In this document: positions 1 through 6,670 of the stretch, one piece after another
How the letters are laid out: the number at the start of each line of letters is the position of its first letter
Numbering within the stretch: position 1 is the first letter of the stretch
Virus record (IMG/VR): IMGVR_UViG_3300048548_000807
Coordinates: 1-21,343 of that record
DNA from: a virus
DNA: 21,343 nucleotides
Direction: 5' to 3' (one strand)
Translations under genes and position numbers: made by a program
Notes under the pieces: model-generated
What the model saw: only the letters and a program-made list of their open reading frames with translations
Databases searched by the model: none
Told to the model about the DNA's origin: nothing

Positions 1-195
1 TATAGTATTTTCCAAAGGACTCTTAGGCTTATATTGAGTGTCTATATTATATGTAATAAACAGTTCTTCTAAATTACCCTTATTCTGAAGAACATAAATA
101 TAGTTGTAAACTATATGGTAAGTCTCTCTAATTGATTGTAGGGTATTTTTTAATTCTGCTTTATTAGTAAATGTACACAATAGTTGTGTTTGCAT
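1..195 (-). CDS. Unknown protein, N-terminal part (runs off the window)
   Basis: An open frame of 65 codons starts with ATG at 195 and continues past base 1 without a stop. The protein begins MQTQLLCTFTNKAEL and has the look of a small mixed alpha/beta phage protein (LLCTFTNKAELKN, then YIYVLQNKGN). I do not recognise the family. The start is supported by a purine-rich AAGGAA five bases upstream and by a TATTTATA motif at 222-229. It is the last gene of the window in transcription order and is separated from the 809-aa gene by about 100 bases. Confidence 0.7.
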   Translation of the reverse strand, partial: MQTQLLCTFTNKAELKNTLQSIRETYHIVYNYIYVLQNKGNLEELFITYNIDTQYKPKSPLENTI

Positions 196-221
196 AAATA
201 TTCCTTAGTAATTTGTTCCTA

Positions 222-229
222 TATAAATA
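222..229 (-). promoter_or_regulatory. Putative late promoter motif TATTTATA
   Basis: The coding strand reads TATTTATA 26 bases before the start of the gene that runs off the left end. The same octamer lies upstream of eight other genes here (one copy with one mismatch). No -35 partner is obvious. Confidence 0.45.
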
Positions 230-263
230 GAAAGAACTTCTCCGAAACTAATATTATGTGATT

Positions 264-281
264 TACCTCGAAATAGAGGTA
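264..281 (-). other. Short stem-loop in the 105-base gap after the 809-aa gene
   Basis: A 6-bp inverted repeat (TACCTC / GAGGTA, loop of 6) lies between the stop at 301 and the next gene. No T-run follows on the minus strand, so it is not a convincing intrinsic terminator. It could be an RNA-stabilising or processing hairpin. The rest of the gap holds only the TATTTATA motif and the downstream leader. Confidence 0.3.
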
Positions 282-300
282 TTTAAGAGGGGTTAAGGTA

Positions 301-2730
301 TTAACTATTTAAAGATTTTTTTGATTGGATAGCTAATTGTTCTTGTAAATCTTTTCCATATTGACCAGCTACCTTAGATATTTTTCCAGCTGTTCTGTGG
401 GTATCAGTTCCAATATGTTTTTTCTTACCATCAGTAGATACATAATGAAGTTCTTGTTCTACACCTTCAACAGTAACATTTCCTATTAAATGTTCTTCTA
501 ATGCTTTATTATAATCTCCATCAGGATTATCTTTTAGGTATTCATCCTCTGTTGGAAACTCAGTTGATACAGCTAATGCATTTCTATAATCTTTTGGTGA
601 TACAGAGTGTTCTCCCATTTCAGTAAGTTTTCTACCATCCGCAGTACCACCTACATTTTGTGTAATATGTACCCTATCAAAGAACCCAGCAACATAAGCT
701 TGTGTTCTTTTACCATTTACAGGTGGAGGAGTGTGTCCTTCTTCTTTATCTTTTTCAACTAATCTTGATACGGTTTCAGTTTGCATTTTTTTGATATCTT
801 CACCTCGTTGTCTTTCAGAAGTTTCCATATCCCTCAAACCATCATTTTCATATAATTCAATTAAATCAGATTCATCAAATACTCCACCATACATTACATC
901 ACCCTTCTTATCTGGTTTATCAAATTGTGTTTTAAGTTTTGAAGCAGCTTCTTCTTTACTCAATCCACTATCTATCAATTTTTTCATTTTAGAATGTACA
1001 TCTCTCGATACAATAGTTACTTTTTCATTTGTCCTAAGATGATTTCCTCTTGAAATACCACCAGTACCAGTTACCATTGTAGCTGAGTGTGTTATTTGTT
1101 CATTTGAATACTCACCACCATTTACTTTGAATTGTTCAGTTGTATCCTTTTTCCATTTTTTATATTCTTTGGAAGTAGTATCATCATTTGGAGGCCCTTC
1201 TAATCCTAATAGATTTGCTTGAACTTCTGGTTTCTTCAATGAATCAGTTATATAACTTTCTTTCTTTTTCTTTTCTGCAGGGGTTAGTTTACTATTCGGT
1301 TTACCTAACTTACTTCTTCCACTTAATGCTTGTGCTGCTTTAGCCATAGCTTTTTGAGCTTGTGGTGTAGATAATTTTTCTTTATGTTTTTCAACTGCTG
1401 ATTTAACTCCTTGAGCAAATGTTTCATCAAATTGATTTGCTTTGTCAAATTGTTCTTGAGCAATAGTAAGTACATCTTGTTTTTCGTTTTCAGATAACCC
1501 CAATCTATTGGCTGCAAATGTAAGTGATTTTTTAGAACTACCAATTGTACCACTTGATTGTTGGTCATTTAAAGATTGTTTATTTGAAATATAACAAACT
1601 CTATCTCTACCTTTACTATCTTTATAAATTACAATAGTATCAGCATCACCTTCTTTACCAGTAATAGATTTATCTGCTGCGTTTTTTTGGAATTCATATA
1701 ATTCATTTTTAGCATGGTCAATCGATTCTTGGTCACCTGATTCTTCTGCTTCTCTAAGTTGAGTTGCTAAGGTATCTCTAACAAGAACACCATCAGTAGT
1801 ATTTGATGGATATCCATCTGGTTGGTTTGGATTAAAATCAAATTTTGGATTACTTTGTATTTTTTTAGCTGAACCAAATCCTGCTACTGAAGCATTAGAT
1901 AGTTTTTTAAGTTTTGAAGCATTTTCAGCAACCTTACTATCAGGAAACTCTTGTTTTACTCTTTCTGATATTTTTTCTGCTAATTCTTCTTTATTAATAT
2001 TAGGGTTTCCAAATATAATCTCTCTACCCATATTAGTCATTTCTTCTTGAATAGTAGTATCACCACCACCCTTTCCAGCTTTACCACCGAAAGCAACCTT
2101 TCTTGATTCTAATGTTCTTTTTGCTACATCTGAACTACCTTTTGTTGGAATAACTTTAGGGTCATTTGAGGTAGAAACCGAATTGATAATCTCTTCTGTT
2201 GTTTTACCTTCCCATTTATTATTTAATGCCTTTTTTGGAAATTGTTTTTTAGGTTTGGATTCTTTTTTATCAGATTGTCCACTTTCTTCATCTTCAAGTT
2301 TCTTTTGAATTTTCTTTTCTTTCTTTACTATTTTTTTATAAGATGGATCTTTTAAAGCAGTACCTTGTTCTTTTTCAGGTACTTCTTCAGCTTTTTTACT
2401 ATCATCATCTTTTCTCGGTACATACTTACCACTTGGTGTTTTTGTAAACTTTTCAATATTTTCATCATCAGGATTTGCACTCCATTTATCATAATCTTGT
2501 GCTTTTACATATCCACTACCACCAGTATTTTTGTACTTTTCATCTTCTGAAGATTTTTCAGGTTCTGCTTCATTTAAGAATTCAAAAATAATGTGTTTTG
2601 ATTCTATCTCACCCCATTCTGTAAGAATTTCTGACATGATAGATTGATGTTCCTTATTGTAAATATTGGGAACACCTACTCTATATGATAGCTCTTCTAT
2701 TAGATTATGTATGAGTTTAGTGTGATGCAT
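301..2730 (-). CDS. Large unrecognised phage protein (809 aa)
   Basis: I do not recognise a family. Residues 1-52 form a helical, non-charged N-terminal module (RVGVPNIYNKEHQSIMSEIL). Residues about 53-170 are a highly charged Lys/Glu-rich linker likely to be disordered. A more ordered region follows (about 175-420) with a Gly-rich patch at 215-223 and a strand-like segment around 365-385. The rest is charged and helical, ending in a compact-looking segment from about residue 690 (VAGFFDRVHITQNVGGTADG). There is no signal peptide or membrane segment. The mix of disorder and folded modules would suit a virion or ejected protein, but this is inference. A TATTTATA motif lies only 6 bases before the chosen ATG, so translation may really begin further in, for example at Met32. 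Confidence 0.75.
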   Translation of the reverse strand: MHHTKLIHNLIEELSYRVGVPNIYNKEHQSIMSEILTEWGEIESKHIIFEFLNEAEPEKSSEDEKYKNTGGSGYVKAQDYDKWSANPDDENIEKFTKTPSGKYVPRKDDDSKKAEEVPEKEQGTALKDPSYKKIVKKEKKIQKKLEDEESGQSDKKESKPKKQFPKKALNNKWEGKTTEEIINSVSTSNDPKVIPTKGSSDVAKRTLESRKVAFGGKAGKGGGDTTIQEEMTNMGREIIFGNPNINKEELAEKISERVKQEFPDSKVAENASKLKKLSNASVAGFGSAKKIQSNPKFDFNPNQPDGYPSNTTDGVLVRDTLATQLREAEESGDQESIDHAKNELYEFQKNAADKSITGKEGDADTIVIYKDSKGRDRVCYISNKQSLNDQQSSGTIGSSKKSLTFAANRLGLSENEKQDVLTIAQEQFDKANQFDETFAQGVKSAVEKHKEKLSTPQAQKAMAKAAQALSGRSKLGKPNSKLTPAEKKKKESYITDSLKKPEVQANLLGLEGPPNDDTTSKEYKKWKKDTTEQFKVNGGEYSNEQITHSATMVTGTGGISRGNHLRTNEKVTIVSRDVHSKMKKLIDSGLSKEEAASKLKTQFDKPDKKGDVMYGGVFDESDLIELYENDGLRDMETSERQRGEDIKKMQTETVSRLVEKDKEEGHTPPPVNGKRTQAYVAGFFDRVHITQNVGGTADGRKLTEMGEHSVSPKDYRNALAVSTEFPTEDEYLKDNPDGDYNKALEEHLIGNVTVEGVEQELHYVSTDGKKKHIGTDTHRTAGKISKVAGQYGKDLQEQLAIQSKKSLNS

Positions 2731-2736
2731 CTATAC

Positions 2737-2744
2737 TATAAATA
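2737..2744 (-). promoter_or_regulatory. Putative late promoter motif TATTTATA
   Basis: This motif sits between the stop of the nuclease gene (2745) and the ATG of the 809-aa gene, only 6 bases from that ATG. If it is a promoter -10 element, the transcript would be nearly leaderless or would start inside the annotated gene. Confidence 0.35.
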
Positions 2745-3356
2745 TTAATTTGTACAAGTTACCTCATATTCCTCCCAACCTTTAGTTGGCTTTTCATTTG
2801 GGAATACAAATTTTCTACAAGTACCATCATTTTCAAAGTAAATATGTTTGGTCATAACACTTGGAACTGATGCACCTGTCGGTAAAACTTCATATCCATC
2901 ATTGAATATTAATTCAACTGTAATTGTTAAATTTTGTTCATCATCCCATATTCTCTCTTCTTGTTCTAACATTCTCCACTCACCTCTGTTTAGATTTTGT
3001 TCTTGTAAAGCACAGTTTAGATATGAAAAAGTTCCATATAAGTTGTCTTGAGTATCTGAAAATGTTGCAGCTGGTGCTAAATGTCCTTTATCCCATATGT
3101 TTGCATAATAATCATGTTTGTTTGATGTAATAACTCCTGCTACAAGGTGGAAATCCATGTTTCCTCTATCTACATTCTTCGGTCTGTTTGTTGAAGTATA
3201 AATTAATTTTACTGGTTGTTCCAATATTTCATTGTACCACACCTCAAATACTTCAGTTTCGATGTGAACACTTTCCCTTCTCTCTTGTGCAAGGATTTCG
3301 GGAGTACTACAACTTGTAAGAAGTAGTGATATTATTAATAATTTTAAATATTTCAT
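2745..3356 (-). CDS. Predicted lipoprotein DNA/RNA non-specific endonuclease (203 aa)
   Basis: This protein matches the Serratia-type NUC (beta-beta-alpha metal) nuclease family. It carries the signature DKGHLAPA with the general-base His92 (motif D89-K-G-H92). It also has the downstream block ending LNRGEWRMLE, where Asn123 and Glu131 sit at the spacing of the metal ligand Asn and the conserved Glu of Serratia nuclease. The N-terminus is a lipoprotein signal: hydrophobic residues 3-13, then the lipobox L13-T-S-C16. The mature enzyme is therefore expected to be lipid-anchored outside the cytoplasm, facing periplasm or medium. It would cut DNA and RNA without sequence preference. At about 190 mature residues it is close to the minimal domain. 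It has its own upstream TATTTATA motif at 3389. Roles such as degrading DNA of a second incoming phage or salvaging nucleotides are inference. Confidence 0.85.
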   Translation of the reverse strand: MKYLKLLIISLLLTSCSTPEILAQERRESVHIETEVFEVWYNEILEQPVKLIYTSTNRPKNVDRGNMDFHLVAGVITSNKHDYYANIWDKGHLAPAATFSDTQDNLYGTFSYLNCALQEQNLNRGEWRMLEQEERIWDDEQNLTITVELIFNDGYEVLPTGASVPSVMTKHIYFENDGTCRKFVFPNEKPTKGWEEYEVTCTN

Positions 3357-3388
3357 ATTTTTGATTAAATAGTTTTTTTTAAGTCGTA

Positions 3389-3396
3389 TATAAATA
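3389..3396 (-). promoter_or_regulatory. Putative late promoter motif TATTTATA
   Basis: TATTTATA lies within a longer AT alternation, 32 bases upstream of the nuclease start, in the 49-base gap after the sulfotransferase gene. It would uncouple the nuclease from the island of accessory genes upstream. Confidence 0.45.
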
Positions 3397-3405
3397 TATG
3401 ATTAT

Positions 3406-4020
3406 TTAGATTCTAGTTTTTTCAAACTGTCGTAATCTATGTTTAGGATTGAGATATTCATAAAATTCAGATTTATCGATATCTAATTGATGTTTTTTTA
3501 AAAATTTATTTATTTTTCTTTTTTTACCAGAATATAAATCTTCATACCAATCTATATCTACATTTAGTTCTTTTGATAAAATTTCTAACCACTTTTTAGT
3601 TTCTACCATCCATTCTATGTATTTATCAATTTCATATAATTCATCTCCATTTTTGGGATATCTCCACTTAGCATGCCAGTTATCGTCTTTTGTATAATCT
3701 TTGAGTTTTTGATATGCAAAACTTTCAGCAGCATCTTTTGTACTTTTTCTTGATAAGATTATTACCTTATCAAACATTTTTGAATATGATTTATAAAAAT
3801 TTATTAGATTAGAAACATTAATACTAATAAGAGATTTTACAATTACATCATCTTTTGGTAGAGTTCTAATCGCATCTACTAATATGGTATCATATTGTAT
3901 ATTTTTATAAAGTGAATTATTGAATGGTTCATCTATCCTTTTTAAATTTAATATTGAACTTAAACTTGTAATTAGTGTAGTTGAACCAGAACGAGGAATA
4001 GCTATTATTAAAATTTTCAT
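3406..4020 (-). CDS. Sulfotransferase-family protein (204 aa)
   Basis: The N-terminus MKILIIAIPRSGSTTL is the classic PAPS-binding P-loop-like motif of sulfotransferases (strand, then P9-R-S-G-S-T14). A second expected element, a strand followed by R91 and S100 in VIILSRKSTKDAAESF, matches the 3'-phosphate-binding segment. The family moves a sulfo group from PAPS to a hydroxyl or amine of a sugar, lipid or small molecule. The acceptor cannot be read from sequence. At 204 residues it is short for the family. The gene starts 3 bases after the polymerase stop codon, so the two are almost certainly co-transcribed and translationally coupled. A role in modifying host surface glycans is possible but not shown. 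Confidence 0.75.
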   Translation of the reverse strand: MKILIIAIPRSGSTTLITSLSSILNLKRIDEPFNNSLYKNIQYDTILVDAIRTLPKDDVIVKSLISINVSNLINFYKSYSKMFDKVIILSRKSTKDAAESFAYQKLKDYTKDDNWHAKWRYPKNGDELYEIDKYIEWMVETKKWLEILSKELNVDIDWYEDLYSGKKRKINKFLKKHQLDIDKSEFYEYLNPKHRLRQFEKTRI

Positions 4021-4023
4021 ACC

Positions 4024-5280
4024 TTAAACTTCCCCATAATTTTTACCCCAATCTGCTTTGACAGGAAATCCATAACTTTCGAGAACGGATTTAATCTTTT
4101 TAATAGTTTCAACCTCAGATTCATCAAACTCGAATAAGAATGAATCATATGTGTATAATATAGGAAGTGGAAGGTCGTTTTCTTTCAGTTTATTCAATAC
4201 CTCAATATTGAACTCAGTTTCAGTTGCTTGAAGAATATAATTAAAGAACTTTTGAGCATTTGGTTTTTCAATCCATCCTAATGGGATTTTTCTACCTTTA
4301 GGAGTTTGGATAAAACCATTCTTTATCGCATCTAATTGTAGTTTGTTTATAAACTTATCTACCTTATCAAAGAATGGAATCTTTCTATCCTCATCGGATA
4401 CTCCCCCATAAAGGATTTTAAATGTTCTTCCTTTGGATTCATCATACGAACAACCATATTGGTCTGCTAACCATTGGTGAACCGATGTATCGGGTAGTTT
4501 GTATTTAATCAACTTGGCGATAATCCTAACATGATACGCATCGTAATCGAATTGTAAGAACAACTTACCATCTCTCGGTACAAACGATTCTCTCGAACCA
4601 TCTTTCTTGTTAAGAGCGGAAAAGTTTACACCACCATGTCTATTGGAAGGTCTACTTGTTATGGTATAAGGGTTATATTCGGTGAATACATTCCCTAATG
4701 GTATATGTTTTTGGTGATTAGGCCATCTATCAAGAAATTTTTCTGTATCGACCCGAACCCCCAATCGTTCTAACTCTGAAAGGATAGGAATCATCGTATC
4801 ATCTATCCAAGAATTGATAGTACTTAAGTTCCAATCATCTCCAATACCCCTTAATACTTCACCAAACTTCATTATAGGGATAGATGTACCTAAATTATCC
4901 CTCATACCCAAACGATAGTAAAAGTTCGTTAAAACCTCTAATTTCGATTCTATATCATATAATTGAAATTTATCAAAGAATAAGGAAGTTTGCACATCTT
5001 TTAGATTGTTTACCTTAATATCGGTTTGTAAGAAACCTTTTTTGTTCCAAATCCACTTTGTTTGATTCGAGGTTGATAAGTCTATTTCTAACTTTTCACA
5101 ATCATTATGATTAAATGGAAGTATGAAATCAAGATTTCGAAATTGGACATACAAAAATGACAACCTATTATTTATAGGATGTCTTTCCAAATCTTCCCAA
5201 ATCGGAATAATCTTAGATTCTTCGTTATTCCAATATTCGAGAAATTGGTCTTTCTCTTTATTAGTTTCTACTATAATCAT
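4024..5280 (-). CDS. Compact divergent family A DNA polymerase (418 aa)
   Basis: Polymerase motifs appear in order: the TSR210 block (TGR of Pol I), motif A FDYDAYHVR with catalytic D245, motif B K283-GRTF287KILY291G, and motif C TYDS with catalytic D379. Several usual residues differ. The steric-gate Glu of motif A is His250, the O-helix Arg is Tyr279, and motif C reads YDS instead of HDE. The helix before the thumb (ILSELERLGVRVD, about 166-178) is followed after only about 30 residues by the TSR block, leaving almost no room for the thumb, which takes about 100 residues in Pol I. The N-terminal part resembles a 3'-5' exonuclease fold without a DxE motif, so proofreading is probably absent. 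The gene start overlaps the stop of the 45-aa gene (ATGA), and the sulfotransferase gene follows at 3 bases. Polymerase identity is well supported; activity is uncertain. Confidence 0.85.
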   Translation of the reverse strand: MIIVETNKEKDQFLEYWNNEESKIIPIWEDLERHPINNRLSFLYVQFRNLDFILPFNHNDCEKLEIDLSTSNQTKWIWNKKGFLQTDIKVNNLKDVQTSLFFDKFQLYDIESKLEVLTNFYYRLGMRDNLGTSIPIMKFGEVLRGIGDDWNLSTINSWIDDTMIPILSELERLGVRVDTEKFLDRWPNHQKHIPLGNVFTEYNPYTITSRPSNRHGGVNFSALNKKDGSRESFVPRDGKLFLQFDYDAYHVRIIAKLIKYKLPDTSVHQWLADQYGCSYDESKGRTFKILYGGVSDEDRKIPFFDKVDKFINKLQLDAIKNGFIQTPKGRKIPLGWIEKPNAQKFFNYILQATETEFNIEVLNKLKENDLPLPILYTYDSFLFEFDESEVETIKKIKSVLESYGFPVKADWGKNYGEV

Positions 5281-5414
5281 TCAGTAACTCCTGCATTATA
5301 TTCTAATAGGATTAGTTCTGCAGTTTCTTCATCTACATAACCACTTCCATCGATATCGATTAAGTGTCCTACATAATACATTCCATCTTGTTGTGTTAAA
5401 TCTGTTTTATTCAT
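5277..5414 (-). CDS. Small acidic protein with an EF-hand-like loop (45 aa)
   Basis: A 45-codon frame starts at ATG 5414 and ends in TGA at 5279-5277, overlapping the polymerase start as ATGA. That arrangement is typical of translational coupling. A host-type promoter ends 8 bases upstream. The protein is acidic and contains DIDGSGYVDEE, close to the EF-hand calcium loop (D1, D3, G4, S5, G6, V8), but position 12 is Thr, with Glu at position 11. I do not recognise the family. The promoter, the coupling and sensible codon content support a real gene that the usual length cut-off would miss. Confidence 0.7.
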   Translation of the reverse strand: MNKTDLTQQDGMYYVGHLIDIDGSGYVDEETAELILLEYNAGVTE

Positions 5415-5421
5415 AATGGTA

Positions 5422-5453
5422 CTAATATACGAAATTATTTTGAATTATCCAAA
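5422..5453 (-). promoter_or_regulatory. Host-type promoter for the 45-aa / polymerase / sulfotransferase genes
   Basis: On the minus strand TTTG (5453-5450) is followed after exactly 20 bases by TATATTAG (5429-5422). Read as sigma70 it is TTGGAT-N17-TATATT. It overlaps the last codons of the 79-aa gene. It shares the string TTTCGTATATT with the two promoters at 6318 and 6653 but lacks their palindrome. Confidence 0.65.
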
Positions 5454-5684
5454 TCTTTTATCAGAAATCGTATAATTGTAAAGTGCTCCACAGTCATCAT
5501 CATCATCTACAAGATTTTCTGTAACTGTTAAATAATCTGGTAATAGTTTTTTTAATTCATCTAAATCAACCGAACTCCAATATCCAAATCTTATTGTTAT
5601 TCCATCTGATTCATATCCGATTTCAAAATCGGAAGAACCATACCATTTTTTAATTTCTTTAAATTTTTTATATCCTATTCTCAT
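5445..5684 (-). CDS. Unknown acidic protein (79 aa)
   Basis: A short protein with a basic N-terminus (MRIGYKKFKEIKKWYG) and an acidic C-terminal half that includes a run of five Asp (about 60-64). The pattern of short strands and one helix (LDELKKLLPDYL) suggests a small alpha/beta fold. I do not recognise the family. It starts 10 bases after the stop of the LPD29-like gene, with AAAACTAAAAAA before the ATG, and so is the second gene of that transcript. Phage small proteins in such positions often act on host enzymes, but nothing in the sequence shows this. Confidence 0.7.
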   Translation of the reverse strand: MRIGYKKFKEIKKWYGSSDFEIGYESDGITIRFGYWSSVDLDELKKLLPDYLTVTENLVDDDDDCGALYNYTISDKRFG

Positions 5685-5694
5685 TTTTTTAGTT

Positions 5695-6282
5695 TTAAGA
5701 TAATACTAATGAACAGTTTTCGTATTCTTTTTTAGTCATATAAGTTTTATTCATTTCTAAGAACGAACCATTATATTTTTCATTCATGATTTCTGTTTGT
5801 TTAGAATAATCAGGATTGTTGATATTTGCTTTGTACTCATTATATTGATTTACCCAATATTCAACAGAACCCCATTTAGGTTTGTTATTTATGAAAATAT
5901 AAGAAGGGAAATACTTCATAGGAGTTCCTTTATCAGTAGCTGGTGAATCTTCTCTGTAATTGTAGATATCATACATACCATCGAAAGAACCACCTTGTAA
6001 GATAGATTTCCATTTTGAGATATTTTCAAATATTGATTCATCAACTGAAGAACCATCTGAATTACATACATCAACATCAACCGAAGAACCTCCACTATAT
6101 ACAGAGGATTTAGACCAAACTTTTAAGTTTGGATAGTTTTTCTTAACAAATTGTTTGATTACTGAAGCACACAATTTAGCTCTCATGTAAACATAAGTTT
6201 CATTATCATAAGAACATTTTTGGATATTTTCAGAGGGGATTAGGAATTCGTTTCCTTTAATTGAGATTTTTACTTTTTTCAT
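5695..6282 (-). CDS. LPD29-like domain protein (195 aa)
   Basis: Residues about 33-110 resemble the LPD29 domain (large polyvalent-protein-associated domain 29) known from plasmid and phage polyvalent proteins. The matching elements are a helix AKLCASVIKQFVKKNYPNLK, a strand with the GGSS signature (VYSGGSSVDVDV, 61-72), and the SFDGMYD motif at 99-105. The C-terminal third (FPSYIFINNKP onward) is an added helical segment. LPD domains occur in mobile elements alongside DNA-modifying and anti-restriction activities, but their biochemical role is not established. I assign this from memory of the motif, so an HMM search is needed. The gene is first in a two-gene transcript with its own promoter and palindrome upstream. 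Confidence 0.6.
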   Translation of the reverse strand: MKKVKISIKGNEFLIPSENIQKCSYDNETYVYMRAKLCASVIKQFVKKNYPNLKVWSKSSVYSGGSSVDVDVCNSDGSSVDESIFENISKWKSILQGGSFDGMYDIYNYREDSPATDKGTPMKYFPSYIFINNKPKWGSVEYWVNQYNEYKANINNPDYSKQTEIMNEKYNGSFLEMNKTYMTKKEYENCSLVLS

Positions 6283-6306
6283 ACTTTTAACTTTTAATGT
6301 TTTAAC

Positions 6307-6335
6307 TTATTTACATAGTAAATATACGAAAAAAA
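6307..6335. repeat. 29-bp direct repeat, copy 1 (promoter/operator unit)
   Basis: This segment is identical to 6642-6670. Each copy spans the -10 element, the 17-bp palindrome and the T-run before the -10, and each lies before a different gene. The leaders also share TTAAAAGT directly before the ATG, so the whole control region looks duplicated. Confidence 0.85.
6308..6324. promoter_or_regulatory. 17-bp palindromic operator candidate
   Basis: TATTTAC-ATA-GTAAATA is a perfect 7+3+7 inverted repeat that overlaps the -10 element of the promoter at 6318. A dimeric repressor bound here would block the promoter of the LPD29-like gene. Confidence 0.6.
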
Positions 6336-6349
6336 ATTGATATATACAA
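6318..6349 (-). promoter_or_regulatory. Host-type promoter for the LPD29-like gene
   Basis: TTG (6349-6347), 20 bases, then TATATTTAC (6326-6318) on the minus strand. Equivalent readings are TTGTAT-N17-TATATT for sigma70 or TTG/TAnnTTT for the Bacteroidetes sigma factor. The start codon follows about 35 bases downstream. Confidence 0.7.
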
Positions 6350-6371
6350 GCTTTTTCTCGTTTTTTTTTAC

Positions 6372-6626
6372 TTAAAATGTAAATTTTAATTGTTTTGGAT
6401 TATCGTACTTCCATCCTAAGTTACATAGAACTATCATTCTTAACTTATCATAGAGGTCTGAATTTTTATCTAACCATTGAAGTCCTTTTCTAATAGTAAC
6501 TTGAGGGTTTGATTTACTTCCATATGCATTGAACTGATGGTATCCATCTGCCCAACCATGTATCAAACCAGTATCGGTTTTATCGGTTATCATAAAACAA
6601 TCTAAAGGGTGTTGAATATTTTTCAT
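6372..6626 (-). CDS. Unknown small protein (84 aa)
   Basis: A single-domain, soluble protein starting MKNIQHPLDCFMITDKT, with aromatic motifs WADGYHQFNAYG and a C-terminal LGWKYDNPKQLKFTF. I do not recognise it. It is monocistronic: its own promoter and palindrome lie just upstream (6643-6684), and the next gene downstream has a separate promoter. The leader before the ATG reads AAAACTTAAAAGT, nearly the same as for the 195-aa gene, and has no Shine-Dalgarno sequence. Shared control with that gene suggests the two act at the same stage. Confidence 0.75.
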   Translation of the reverse strand: MKNIQHPLDCFMITDKTDTGLIHGWADGYHQFNAYGSKSNPQVTIRKGLQWLDKNSDLYDKLRMIVLCNLGWKYDNPKQLKFTF

Positions 6627-6641
6627 ACTTTTAAGTTTTAA

Positions 6642-6670
6642 TTATTTACATAGTAAATATACGAAAAAAA
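6642..6670. repeat. 29-bp direct repeat, copy 2 (promoter/operator unit)
   Basis: Identical to 6307-6335; see that entry for content. Confidence 0.85.
6643..6659. promoter_or_regulatory. 17-bp palindromic operator candidate
   Basis: Second copy of TATTTAC-ATA-GTAAATA, in the same position relative to the -10 element of the promoter at 6653. Confidence 0.6.

Noticed and set aside
731-1042. Plus-strand open frame of 103 codons
   Set aside because: It lies wholly inside the 809-aa gene on the other strand, is Ser/Leu/Phe-rich like antisense of Lys/Glu-rich coding, and has no promoter or ribosome site.
1323-1568. 81-codon frame on the minus strand inside the 809-aa gene
   Set aside because: Poly-Leu/Lys/Gln composition expected from an off-frame reading of a Lys/Gln-rich gene; no start signal.
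1570-1650. Possible PD-(D/E)xK nuclease motif in the 809-aa protein (D364 ... ISNK384)
   Set aside because: The second acidic residue before the Lys is missing (SNK instead of ExK) and the surrounding pattern is not convincing.
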